A program made the translations under genes and the position numbers. A DNA stretch of 64,000 nt from contig JALIRH010000119.1 in NCBI GenBank assembly GCA_023055505.1, forward strand, positions 806,001 through 870,000, in the 5' to 3' direction. Position 1 is the first letter of the stretch. Every line of letters begins with the position of its first letter. Of the stretch, positions 12,501 through 21,496 are shown one piece after another. Below the pieces are notes generated by a model, which was not told the DNA's origin, ran no database searches, and saw only the letters and a program-made list of their open reading frames with translations. The DNA is from Callipepla californica brunnescens. Taxonomy: Eukaryota > Chordata > Aves > Galliformes > Odontophoridae.

Positions 12501-15500
12501 GGGTAGGGCTAGTGTTAGGTTAGGGTTAGGTGTTTGGGTCAGGGTTAGTGTAGGGTTAATGTTAGGGTAGGGGTTAGGATTAGGTTTATGGTAAGGGTTA
12601 GGGTAGGGTTAGGGTAAGAGTTAGGGAAAGGTAAGGGTTAGGGTAAGGGTTAGGGTTAGGGTCAGTGTTAGGGTCAGGGTTAGGCTTATAGTATGGTTAG
12701 GGTAAGGGTTAGGGGTAAGGGTAGGGGTATGGGTAGGGTTAAGGTAAGGGTAGGGTTAGGGTTAGGTTTGGATTAGAGGTTACGGTAAGGGTTAGGGTTA
12801 GGGGTTAGGGTCAGTGTCAGGGTTAGGGTTAGGGTAAGGTTTAGGGTTAGGGTTATGGTAAGCGTTAGGGTTAGAGTTAGGGTAGGGTTAGGGTAGGGTT
12901 AGGATTAGGGTAGGGTTTGGGTTAGTGGTTAGGGTTAAGGTTAGGGGTTAGGGCTGGGGTAGGTTTAGGGCTAGGGTAGGGTTGGGTTTAGGGTTAGGGT
13001 GGGGTAAGGGTTAGGGGCAGGATAAGGGCTTAGGGGTTGGGGTTAGGGGTTAGGATTAGGGTAGGGTTAGGGTAAGGGTAAGGGTTAGGGTAGGGTAAGG
13101 GTTAGGGTTTACGGTAGGGTTAGGGTTAGTGTTAGGGTAGGGTTATGGTTAAGTAAGGGTTAGGGTTAGGGTAAAGGTTAGGGTAGGGTTAGGGTTAGGT
13201 TTAAGGGGTAGGGTTAGGGTTAGATAATGGTTATGGTAAGTATTAGGGTCAGGGTTACGGGTAGGGTGTGAGTCAGGGTTAGGGTTTTAGGGTTAGGGTA
13301 GGGTTAGGGTTAGGTTTTGGGTCGATCAATAGGGTTAGGGTTAGATTAGGGTAGGGTTAGGATAGGGTTAGGGTAGGGTTTGTGTTAGGGTTAGGGTGTA
13401 GGGTTAGGGTTAGGGTAGGGTTAGGGTTAGGGGTTAAGGTTAGGGGTTAGTGTTAGGGTAGGGTAGGGGTAGGGTTAGGGTAGGGTAAGGGTTAGGGGTT
13501 AGGATTAGGGTTAAGGTGTTAGGAGTTAGGGTTAGGGTAGGGTTAGGGTTAGGGTTAGGGTTAGAATAGGGTAAGAGTTAGGGGTAGGGTTACGGGTAGG
13601 GTTAGGGTAAAGTTAGGGTTAGGGTTCCGGTTACGGTTAGGGTCCATCAATAGGGTTAGGGTTTAGGGTTAGGGGTTAGGGTTAGGTGTATGTGTAGGGG
13701 TAGGGTTAGTGTTAGGGTTAGGGTTAGGGTTAGGTTGGATTAGGGTTAGGGTTAGGGTTGGGTAAGGGTTAGGGGTAGGATTACGGGTAGGGTTAGTGTT
13801 ATGGTTAGGGTCCATCAATAGGGTTAGGCAAGGTTTAGGGTTAGGGTTAGGTGTTAGGGTAAGGGGTTAGGGTTAGTGTAGGGTTAGGGTCCATCAATAG
13901 GGTTATGGTAGGGTTAGGGTTATGGATAGGGTTAGAGTTAGGGTAGGGTTAGAGTTAGGGTTAGGGTAGGGTTAGGGTAAGGGTAGAGTTAGGGTAGGTT
14001 TATGGTAAGGGTAGGGTAGTGTTAGGGTAGGGTATGGGTTAGGGGTTAGGGTTAAGGTTAGGGGTTAGGGCTCGGGTAGGGTTAGGGGTTAGTGTTAGGG
14101 TTAGGGGCAGGGTTAGGGTTAGGGTAGGGTTGGGGTTAGGGTTAGGGTAGGGTTGGGGTTAGGGACAGGGTTAGGGTTTGGGCTTACGGGTTGGGGATAG
14201 GGGTTAGGGTCACGGTTAGGGTAGGGTTAGTGTTAGGTTTAGGGTTAGTGTTAGGGTTATGGTTAGGTAAGGGTTAGGGGTTAGGGTAAATGTTAGGGTA
14301 GGGTTAGGGTTGGGTTAGGGTTAGTGTTAGGGTTAGGGTTATGGCTTAGGGGTAGGTAAGGGTTAGGGTAGGGTTAGGGTCAGGGTCAGGGTTAAGGGTA
14401 GGGTTTGAGTCAGGGTCAGGGTCAGGGTTAGTACAGGGTTAGGGTAGGGTTAGGTGTTAGGGTAGGGTTAGGGTTAATGTTAGAGTTATGGTTAGGTAGG
14501 GGTTAGGGTAAGGGTTAGGGGTTAGGGTAAATGTTAGGGTAGGTTTAGGGTTAAGGATTAGGGTAGAGTTAGGGTTAGGTAAGGGTTAGGGTATGGTTAG
14601 GGTCAGGGTTAAGGGTAGGGTTAGGGTTAGGGTAGAATTAGGGTTAGATTTGAGGGTTAGTGTAGGGTTAGGGGTTAGGGTAAGGGTTAGGGTTGGATTA
14701 GAATTTACGGTAAGGGTTAGGGTTAGGGGTTAGGGTCAGTATTAGGGTTAGGGGTTAGGGTTAGGGATAGGGTAAGAGTTAGGGTAGGGTTAGAGTTAGG
14801 GTAGGGTTAGTGTTAGGGTTAGGGTACGTTTAGGGTTTGGGTAAGGGTTAGGGTGAGGGTTGGTGTTAGGGTAGGATTAGGGTTAGGTTCAGGGTTAGGG
14901 TAGTGTTAGGGTTTAGGGTTAGGGTTAGGGTATGGTTAGGGGTTAGGGTTGGGGTAAGGGTTAGGTTAGGGTTAGGGTTAGGGGGTTAGAGTTAGGGGAT
15001 TAGTGTTAGGGTTAGGGGTTAGGGTTAGGGTTAGGGTGAGGGTTGGTGTTAGGGTAGGATTAGGGTTAGGTTCAGGGTTAGGGTAGTGTTAGGGTTCAGG
15101 GTTAGGGTTGTGATAAGTTTTAGGGGATTAGTGTTAGGGGTTAGGGTAGGGTTAGGGTTAGGATTGGGATTAGGTTTAGGTTAGGGTTATGGTTAGGGTT
15201 AGGATAGGGTTAATGTAGGGTTAGGGTTAGTGATAGAGTAAGACTTAGGGTTAGGGTTATGGTAAGAGTTAGGGATTGGGATACGGTTAGATTTAGGGTT
15301 AAGAATAGGGTTCGGGTTTGATTAGGGTTAGGGTTAGTGTTAGGAATCAATTTGGAGGAAGGAAAAGGTTTAGGAATTGGTTCATTGTTAGGGTTAGTCT
15401 TCAAGTTAGTAATAGAGTAAGGGTTAGTGTTCGGGTTAGGAATAGGGTTCTGAATAGGGCGAGGTTTGGGAATAGGATGAAGTTTAGGGTTAGGGTTCGG

Positions 15501-15612
15501 GTCAGATTTAGCACTATGTTTCAGGTTCCTTTTAGGTTTAGTGATAAGGATTAGGGGTACGTTTAGGTATTGTACAATGCTAAGTGTTAGCTTCTGGGTG
15601 GGGGTTGGGGTT
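6061..15612 (+). repeat. Degenerate TTAGGG telomere-like array
   Basis: About 9.5 kb of TTAGGG units mixed with TAGGG, TTAGGGG, TTAAGGG, TCAGGG and similar variants, G-rich strand on plus. It is not a terminal telomere, because perfect runs are short and variants dominate. Marker blocks recur, for example GGGTCCATCAATAGGGTT (near 6451, 6532, 9049, 11457, 13640, 13805, 13890) and GGATCTGGTGGGTT (near 9757 and 12224), so it grew by copying blocks of hundreds of bases. From about 15200 it becomes more diverged before the LTR. No gene. Confidence 0.93.
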
Positions 15613-16186
15613 TGTCATGGTTTTATGATTTTTTGGTACTGGTATTCCACATCATAACATCATGTATTGCATTAGGAGTTGAAGAGCTAATACTCCAGCT
15701 CCATAGATCATTGATAATTCCAGGTATACCTGTCTGAGAAGAGAAGAAGCACTACATTCCCCAGAGGACTTTGCGATGCTTTGTATTTTTACGTGTTTTC
15801 CGCTCAGAGGGAACAGATAAAAACCCTCAGCGGTCACGGGACACTCTCTTTCCTTCGGGATCGACTCAGCAGTGGGTGCTCACTGCCGTATCGCCTTCAG
15901 CGTTAGCGTAAGGCCTTCGGTTTATCGGACACTCTCTCTTGCTCATTTTGTTTGATTCATTAGCCTCAATTCCAATTACATTGTATTATATTGTGTTATT
16001 TTGCTTTCTAATATATTATTTAGTAAATTAGCTTTCCTCCTCAGATCGTTGCCGCTGTTTTGTTTCTAGGCCCATCTCCCTTTTCCCTTTTCCCTTTTTC
16101 CTTGCCCTTTCCTGGGGCGTGGGTCCGTGGGTCCCCGCAGCAATCGTCACGGAACCGGGCCGATCCAGCCCGGTAAACCGTTGACA
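15613..16186 (+). mobile_element. Solo LTR of the avian ERV-L family seen at 37184
   Basis: A 574-bp element begins TGTCATGG and ends CCGTTGACA, closely matching the LTR at 37184-37722 through TTTTATGATTTTTTGGTACT and later blocks. It is flanked by GGGTT on both sides (15608-15612 and 16187-16191), a 5-bp target-site duplication. A related stretch at 28776-29062 has the same flanks without the LTR, and there GGGTT occurs once (28958-28962). That is an empty site in a paralogous repeat, so insertion followed by LTR-LTR recombination is well supported. Confidence 0.92.
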
Positions 16187-16795
16187 GGGTTAGATTAAGG
16201 GTGAGGGTTAGGATTAGGACTAGATTTAGGATTAGGTTTAGGAATAGGTTTTCTTTGATTGTTAGAGTGAGAGAAAGGTTAGGCCTTGGGTTTGTTTTTG
16301 GAATAGTTTTGGGTTTCAGAATAGGAATTGGGTTAGTATTTGGAATCTGTTTTGGTTTAGTATTAGTGTTAGGGTCAGGGTTAGAAGTTAGGTGATGGCT
16401 GTGGTAATCTAATGCTTTGTGTTAGGTTTAGGGTTGGGCTTCAATCTGGGGTTGGTTTTAAGGTCCCATTTAGATTTCAGGAAGAATTGGAGTTCAATTG
16501 AGGTAACGGTTAGGATTAGATTTAGGGTTCTGATAAGGGTTAGGTTAGGGTTAGGGTTTGGTTCCAAGTTGTTTTTAGGGTTAGGGTTAACGTTAGGTTT
16601 CAGGATAGGGTTAGGAATATAGCTAGGTGTTAGGTAAGGTTTAATCCTAGGGTTTCAGTTCGGGTTAGGTGAAGCATTAGTTTTACAGTTAGAAGACATG
16701 TTAGGGTTAGGGTTAGGTTTTGGTGTAGATTTAGGTTTAGGGTAAGGGTTAGGGATGTAGATGAAGGTTTAGTGGAAGGGGTAGGGTTCTCTTTA
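16187..16795 (+). repeat. Diverged TTAGGG-like sequence right of the LTR
   Basis: This continues the telomere-like array interrupted at 15612. Units are more diverged here (AGGTTTAGGAATAGG, GTTAGGATTAGGACTAG). The first 100 bp align with 28963-29062. The block ATGGCTGTGGTAATCTAATGC near 16392 recurs in reverse orientation near 26160 and 32640. It ends where GGACCCACAGC begins near 16800. Confidence 0.85.
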
Positions 16796-17387
16796 GTTTT
16801 AGGACCCACAGCACAGAACCCGGCCCCAAAAGGGCACGAACGGACCCCATAACCCAGCCCTATAATGTCGATATCTGACCCCAAAACTCAGCGCCAAAAT
16901 CCTGCAATTCCACCCCAAAATCTCCATTATCAGCCCCAAGAATCCGATTATTTCCCCCAAATGTCAGCCCCAAATCCCATTAGTTCCCCCCTGACCCCAC
17001 AATTTTCCCCCGACCCCATAATTCCCCCCCATGACCCTATAATTTCCCCCCCAACCCCATCAATTCCCCCCTGTGACCCCATTACTTCACCTCCTGACCC
17101 TGTTACTTCCCCTATTCCCCCCGACCCTATAATTGCCCTAGAACAGCCGCAGGACGATTCCTCGGTGCTGTTTGAGGTCACATCAGCCCAACCCCATTAC
17201 TTTCCCCCCGTCCCCATAATTCACCTGTTCCCCCCGTGACCCCATTAATTTCCCCTCTGACCCTATTAGTTCCCCTGTTCCCCCCCCAACCCTTTAAATT
17301 CCCCCTGACCCCATAATTCCCCCTGACCCCATTGCTTTCCTCCCGACCCCATAAATTCCCCCTGACCCCATAATTGCTCTATAACAG
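16796..17387 (+). repeat. SGF29: Intronic minisatellite upstream of the SGF29 last exon
   Basis: Tandem imperfect units of about 17-22 bp built on GACCCCATAATTCCCCCC. They run up to the acceptor of the SGF29 exon at 17388. One echo of that exon's start is embedded at 17147. The open frames of 60-124 residues here (Pro-rich on plus, Gly-rich on minus) are repeat artefacts. Confidence 0.75.
17147..17177 (+). pseudogene. Truncated echo of the SGF29 last exon (5' part)
   Basis: GAACAG followed by CCGCAGGACGATTCC repeats the acceptor and first ten codons of the exon at 17388 (PQDDSSVLFE), then diverges after GAGG. It sits about 240 bp upstream of the better copy within the same minisatellite. A local tandem duplication that then lost its remainder is inferred. 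Confidence 0.75.
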
Positions 17388-17645
17388 CCGCAGGATGATT
17401 CCTCGGTGCTGTTTGAGGACACGTTGTACGCTGACGGATATTCATCGCCACTCAACGTCGCACAGCGCTACGTTGTGGCCTGCAGGGACACCAAGAAGAA
17501 GCGACCCCGTGTGGCCGTTTTGGGGCCGTTCCAGGATTTGGGTTTTTTGGGGTCATTAGGGCCGATTTACGGTCACTTTGGGGTCACTCTGGAGCACTTT
17601 GGGGTGCAGTGCTGCGTCGTGGCCTGCAGAGACACCAAGAAGTGA
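17388..17645 (+). pseudogene. SGF29: SGF29 terminal coding exon, stop codon lost
   Basis: After a plausible acceptor (CTCTATAACAG) the frame reads PQDDSSVLFEDT, then YADGYSSPLNVAQRYVVAC, then RDTKKK. That is the C-terminus of SGF29 (CCDC101), the SAGA/ATAC subunit whose tandem Tudor domain reads H3K4me2/3. The 38 codons equal the length I recall for this stretch in the mammalian protein. Where the protein normally stops after KKK, this copy has CGA (17502-17504) in place of TGA. The frame then runs 47 more codons into a second partial copy and stops at TGA 17643-17645. No other SGF29 exon is visible between 1 and 17387. Either a decayed copy or a gene whose other exons lie outside the window. 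Confidence 0.8.
17603..17645 (+). pseudogene. Second echo of the SGF29 last-exon tail, with stop
   Basis: The sequence reads QCCVVACRDTKK followed by TGA, matching the end of the exon at 17388-17501 with a few substitutions and one Lys fewer. It supplies the stop used by the read-through frame of the first copy. A third, more deleted remnant (GCGCAGCGCTTCCAAGAAGTG) lies near 17730-17750. All sit in GGGGTCATTTTGGGG-type tandem DNA, so the exon end has been amplified with its flank. Confidence 0.7.
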
Positions 17646-17814
17646 CCCCATAGGGGATTTGATATGGTCCTTATGGGGTCGTTATAGGGTTTTGGGGTCA
17701 CTTTGGGGTCATTTTGGGGCCCTTTGGGGCGCAGCGCTTCCAAGAAGTGTTGGAAGTAATCTGGGATATTTGGGGTCATTTTGCGTCACATCGGGGTCAC
17801 TTCGGGTCATTGCA

Positions 17815-18140
17815 CGTTGGGGCGTGGCTCGAATGCGAGGCTTAACGTTGGCCACGCCCACTCGCTTCCCACTGGCTTCCGGTTTCCCACTTCCAGGCGT
17901 GCTTCCGCCTCCTTACCCACAATGCCCCGCTCGCTGCCGGAAATCCGCGCTCCCAGACGTTTCAGTTATTTCCGGTCATCGTGCCTCGTTCCAGTTGCAC
18001 TGTTCCGCCTCGCTACCCCACACCCCGCCCTTTCCGCTGCCGATCTGTGCTGTGATTGGCCGAGCTGTGCCGTGGGGCCGGAAGCGGCCGCATGGTGGAA
18101 GCGGAGCTGGAAGCAGAGCACGTGGTCAGTGGCAGGGCGG
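17815..18140 (+). promoter_or_regulatory. CpG-island promoter downstream of SGF29
   Basis: A sharp change from minisatellite to CpG-rich, non-repetitive DNA. It has several ETS-type CTTCCGG/CCGGAAG sites (near 17875, 17935, 17970, 18078), an inverted CCAAT box (GATTGGCCGAG near 18054) and CCCGCCC GC boxes, with no TATA box. This is the usual layout of a housekeeping promoter. The ATG at 18092 with a GT donor 33 bp later suggests plus-strand transcription. A bidirectional role is possible. Confidence 0.6.
18092..18124 (+). CDS. Possible first coding exon of an unidentified gene
   Basis: ATG at 18092 follows GCGGCCGC and reads MVEAELEAEHV, then a good donor (GTG/GTCAGT) at 18125. It sits at the end of the CpG island where a first exon is expected. 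The ending LEAEHV resembles the end of the first coding segment of mammalian BOLA2, but six residues are too few to name it. Everything rests on position and splice signals. Confidence 0.35.
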
Positions 18141-18905
18141 GAGGGGCGGTTATGGGGCCGGGGTCAGGTTATGGGGTTATGGGGCAGGGATTTGGGGCTG
18201 GGGTCGTGGGTGTGGGGTCCAGGCTTGGGGCAGAGCTGTGGGGCAGAGTTGTGGGTCCAGGTGCACTGATTGGGGCAGAGCTGTGGGATGCGGGGCTGAG
18301 CTGTGGGGTGGATCTGTGGGGCAGAGCTGTGGCGGTTGGGGGGCGGAGGTGTGGTGCAGGTATGAGCAGATGTGGGGCTCAGATGCGGGGCTGAGCTGCG
18401 GGATGTGAGGCTGATCCATGGGGCAGAGCTGTGGAATGTGGGGCTGATCTGTGGGGCAGGTAGGTATGTGGGGCAGAGCTGTGGGATGTGGGGCAGGTAT
18501 GTGCAGATTGGGGTTGAGCCGTGGGGCAGAGCTGTGGGATGTGGGGCAGATCTGTGGGTCCAGGTGTGGGGTTTGGGGCAGATGTGTGGGGCAGAGCCAC
18601 AGGGCTGAGCTCTGGGGCCAGGTGTGGGGTGAGGGGCTGAGCTGTGGTGCAGAGCTGAGGGATGTGGGGCTGAGCTGTGGGTCCAGGTGTGGGGTTTGGG
18701 GCAGATGTGTGGGGCAGAGCCACAGGGCTGAGCTCTGGGGCCAGGTGTGGGATGAGGGGCTGAGCTGTGGGATGTGGGGCTGAGCTGTGTGGCCAGGGGA
18801 TGAGGGGCAGAGATGTGGGGCAAATGTGTGGGATGTGGGGCAGCGCTGTGGGGCTGAGCTGTGGTGTGGATGTTTGGGGTGAAGGTGTGGGGCAGAGTTC
18901 TGCCC
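18125..18905 (+). repeat. G-rich minisatellite (about 13-bp GGGCAGAGCTGTG)
   Basis: Imperfect units such as GGGCAGAGCTGTG, GGGCTGAGCTGTG and GGATGTG, with a longer duplicated block (GGTCCAGGTGTGGGGTTTGGGGC at about 18558 and 18681). It would be intronic if the exons at 18092 and 18911 are real. Open frames up to 413 residues on either strand across this and the next array are unit-length artefacts. Confidence 0.85.
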
Positions 18906-18910
18906 CACAG

Positions 18911-18965
18911 AGGTGCTCCCGCAGGAGGTGGAGGAGATGCAGTGGCGGCATTCTGAGGGGAATAG
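18911..18965 (+). CDS. Possible second exon of the unidentified gene
   Basis: A non-repetitive 55-bp island between two minisatellites, with acceptors at 18909-18910 (CTGCCCCACAG) and 18923-18924 (GCTCCCGCAG) and a donor AATAG/GTCAGT at 18966. With the second acceptor and the phase left by the exon at 18092, it reads EVEEMQWRHSEGN. Two splice signals around a unique patch support an exon. The product is not recognised. Confidence 0.35.
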
Positions 18966-19619
18966 GTCAGTGCCCCATTGCTGCCCCACAGCTGCCCCAT
19001 AGCCACCCCATTGAGATCCACTGAGATCAGTGGAGACCCCATTGAGATCCGTAGGGACCCCATGGAGATCCATGGTGACCCATGGCTGCCCCGTAGCTGC
19101 CCCACATCCGCCCCATAGCTGGGCGTGGCTTCGCTCTGGGCACACTGCCTTCTGCGGGACCCACAGCGACCCACACTGACCCACAGTGACCCACACTGAC
19201 CCATAGAGACCCACAGCGACCCATAGAGACTCACAGCGACCCATAGCGGGACCCACAGCGACCCAACCGACCCACAGCAACCTATAGGGGGAACCACAGC
19301 AACCCACAGAGACCGATAGCTCACACAGCGACCCACAGTGACCCACAGCGGGACCCACAGCGACCCATAGAAACACATAGAGACTCATAGTTACCCACAG
19401 CGACTTATAGAGACCCACAGCGACTCACTGAGACCCACAGTGACCTATAGCTGGACCCACAGACACCCACAGCAACCCAAAGTGACCCACAGCTTGACCC
19501 ATAGCGACCTATGCCAGGAACCACAGCGACCCATTGGGACCCATAGCGATCCACAGCGACCCATGGAAAACCACAGGGAGCAAGAGGGAGCCACAGAGAC
19601 ACAGCGACATCACGTGAGA

Positions 19620-19634
19620 GCGCCGCCTGGTGTC
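19620..19634 (-). promoter_or_regulatory. CTCF-like motif 1 (degraded)
   Basis: Plus strand GCGCCGCCTGGTGTC, the degraded first member of four related motifs. It departs from the CTCF core at CCG for CCC and GTGTC for GTGGC. An E-box CACGTG lies just upstream at 19611-19616. Confidence 0.4.
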
Positions 19635-20406
19635 GTGGAGGGGGAACTGCAGCTCCTTAGGAATCTCCTGGGGCACATAGAGACCAACAGCGCCTCATAG
19701 CAGGACCCACACTGACCCACAGCGAACCATATTGGGACCCACAGCGTAACCCACAGCGACCCGTAACAGACCACATTGACCCATTGCGACGCACTGCAAC
19801 CCATAGCGACTCATAGAGGCACAGCGACACACAGCCATCCACAGCAACCCATAGCGACCCAGCCGACCCACAGCAACCTATAGGGGGGCCCACAGCGACT
19901 CACAGCAACCCACAGAGACCGATTACAACCAATAGTGACCGATAGCGACCCACCGCGACACACAGCGACCCACACCGACCCATAGCAACCCACAGTGACC
20001 CACAGAGACCCACTGAGACCCATAGAGACCCAAAGCGACCCACAGCGACCCATAGCAGGACCTAGAGTGACCCATAGCGTCCCGAAGAGACCCGTAGCGA
20101 CTCACTGCGACCCACAATGACCCATAGCTGGACCCACAGACACCCACAGCATGACCCACAGCGACCCATTGCAACCCTTAGCAACATGTAGAGACTTATA
20201 GCGATCCACATCGACCCATAGCGACCCATGGATACACATAGCAAGACCCACAGTGACCCATAGCGTCCCATAGAGACCCGCAGCAAAACGTAGCAGCCCA
20301 CAGAGATCGATAGCGACGCATAGTGACCCACAGCGACCCATAGCGCCCAATAGGAAACCACTGATAGCAATAAGGAGCCCTAGAGACCCAGCGACATTAC
20401 GTGAGA

Positions 20407-20421
20407 GCGCCCCCTGGTGGC
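20407..20421 (-). promoter_or_regulatory. CTCF-like motif 2 (consensus match)
   Basis: Plus strand GCGCCCCCTGGTGGC, whose reverse complement GCCACCAGGGGGCGC is the classic vertebrate CTCF core. It lies in the second roughly 100-bp block of the minisatellite. The motif is long and specific enough that chance is unlikely. Occupancy cannot be read from sequence. Confidence 0.65.
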
Positions 20422-20653
20422 GTGGAGGGGAACTGCAGCCCCTTAGGGATCCATTGGGAACCTTAGAGACCCACAGAGACCCATAGCAGGACCCACAGCA
20501 AACCAAAGCGATCCATAGCAACCCATAGCGATCCACAGTGACCCACAGTAACCCACAGCGAAGCATATTGGGACCCATAGCGACACATAGCGCCCAATAG
20601 GAAAACACAGAGAGCAATAGGAAGCCGTAGAGACACAGCGACATCATGTGAGA

Positions 20654-20668
20654 GCTCCCTCTGGTGGC
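20654..20668 (-). promoter_or_regulatory. CTCF-like motif 3
   Basis: Plus strand GCTCCCTCTGGTGGC, a near match to the CTCF core with CTCT for CCCC in the middle. Same orientation and block context as motif 2. Confidence 0.5.
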
Positions 20669-20960
20669 GTGAAGGGGAACTGCAGCCCCTTAGGGATCTC
20701 CTGGGGCACGTAGAGACCCATAGCAGGACCCACACCGACCCACAGCGAACCCTATTGGGACCCATAGCGTGACCCACAGCGACCCACAGCAACCCATAGA
20801 GACTCATAGCAAACCACAGCAACCCACAGTGACCCATAGCGAGACCCACAGCGACCCACAGTGACCCACAGCTTGACCCAAAGCAACCCATGCCGGGACC
20901 CACAGCGACCCATAGAAAACCTCAGAGAGCAATAGGAAGGCACAGAGACATCACGTGAGA

Positions 20961-20980
20961 GCGCCCCCTCCCCTGGTGGC
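20961..20980 (-). promoter_or_regulatory. CTCF-like motif 4, split by 5 bp
   Basis: Plus strand GCGCCCCCTCCCCTGGTGGC: the same core with five extra bases (TCCCC) in its C run, which would weaken zinc-finger register. Same block context as motifs 1-3. Confidence 0.4.
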
Positions 20981-21113
20981 GTGGAGGGGAACTGCAGCCC
21001 CTTAGGGATCTCCTGGGGCATATAGAGACCCACAGCGACCCATAGCAGGACCCACAGTGACCCACAGCAAACCATATTGGGACCCATAGCGGGACCCATA
21101 GAGACCCACAGAC

Positions 21114-21480
21114 TGTTACAATGAAGGGTCGGGAACCCAGCTTGATGCTAGCTAATGTTCCATTTATTAAGCAACAACTCAAAGCTTAGATAGACAGAGA
21201 AGCAGTGTGTGTTAGGATCTAACTGGGGGAAGCTGCAAGGATCTAATTGAGGGAATTTACACTCCTCAGTGTTAACAGGTCAAGAATATAAAACACTCCT
21301 AGTCATCTAAACAAACAGTTTCTTATTGCTATCCATTACTGTCTTCTGTTTCTTTTCACTCCTTAGACATGGTTGTCTCAAGCTTATCAGCTTATCTTTA
21401 CACAGCCTACGTCCAAGGTTTATGGCCTGATTCCTGCTTAGCTAACAGTTCCGTCTGACTCCCACTTTTGCCATCACCCA
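21114..21480 (-). mobile_element. 3' LTR of the class II ERV
   Basis: On the minus strand it starts TGGGTGATGGC and ends TTGTAACA, 367 bp with TG...CA ends. A purine-rich tract lies immediately upstream at 21481-21496. AATAAA on the minus strand (plus TTTATT near 21172) is the likely poly(A) signal. It abuts the 10-bp minisatellite on the left. The 5' LTR is missing, so no target duplication can be checked. Confidence 0.75.
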
Positions 21481-21496
21481 CTTCTCCCCCTTTCTG
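21481..21496 (-). other. Polypurine tract of the class II ERV
   Basis: Minus strand ACAGAAAGGGGGAGAAG directly before the TG of the LTR, as expected for the plus-strand DNA primer in reverse transcription. Confidence 0.7.

Larger units (their letters stand above)
1..12760. repeat. Segmental duplication, copy A (left cut by window edge)
   Basis: This block is repeated almost base for base at 51629-64000. Offsets are 51628 at the start, 51620 after an 8-bp unit lost from copy B near 3915, 51618 at position 6061 and 51240 at the end, so copy B is shorter mainly through telomere-repeat indels. It contains the end of the 11-bp minisatellite, the whole 8-bp satellite, both of its solo LTRs and most of the TTAGGG-like array. 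In the 923-bp LTR I see three substitutions between copies (4440, 4695, 5055). Both ends are set by the window, so the true length is unknown. A real tandem duplication and a residual assembly duplication are both possible; the scattered SNPs and indels argue against a trivial copy-paste. Confidence 0.95.
18970..21113. repeat. 10-bp minisatellite (ACCCACAGCG / ACCCATAGCG)
   Basis: About 2.1 kb of 10-bp units, GACCCACAGC alternating with GACCCATAGC. The first 130 bp are still of the GCTGCCCCATAGC type. Four related blocks of roughly 100 bp interrupt it (near 19590, 20362, 20612, 20930), each with CACGTGAGAGCGCC...GGAACTGCAGC and ending in GGGATCTCCTGGGGCA or a variant. On the minus strand the period reads as Gly-Ser-Leu-Trp-Val repeats, an artefact. 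Confidence 0.9.

Noticed and set aside
15210..16622. Plus and minus frames with Arg/Val/Phe or Pro/Asn/Leu periods in TTAGGG-like DNA
   Set aside because: Composition follows directly from TTAGGG and CCCTAA translation, and no start context or motif is present.
6061..16795. A functional chromosome end
   Set aside because: The TTAGGG units are too degenerate, carry interspersed unique tags and an LTR, and are followed by genes and further arrays in both orientations.
18092..18124. Naming the short exon BOLA2
   Set aside because: Only about six residues (LEAEHV) and a splice position agree. The following candidate exon departs after EVE.
18164..19418. Two overlapping minus-strand frames of 404 and 413 residues rich in Pro, His, Ser, Trp
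   Set aside because: They run through two minisatellites in two frames at once, with periodic composition set by 10- and 13-bp units. There is no domain, and no splice or promoter support on that strand.
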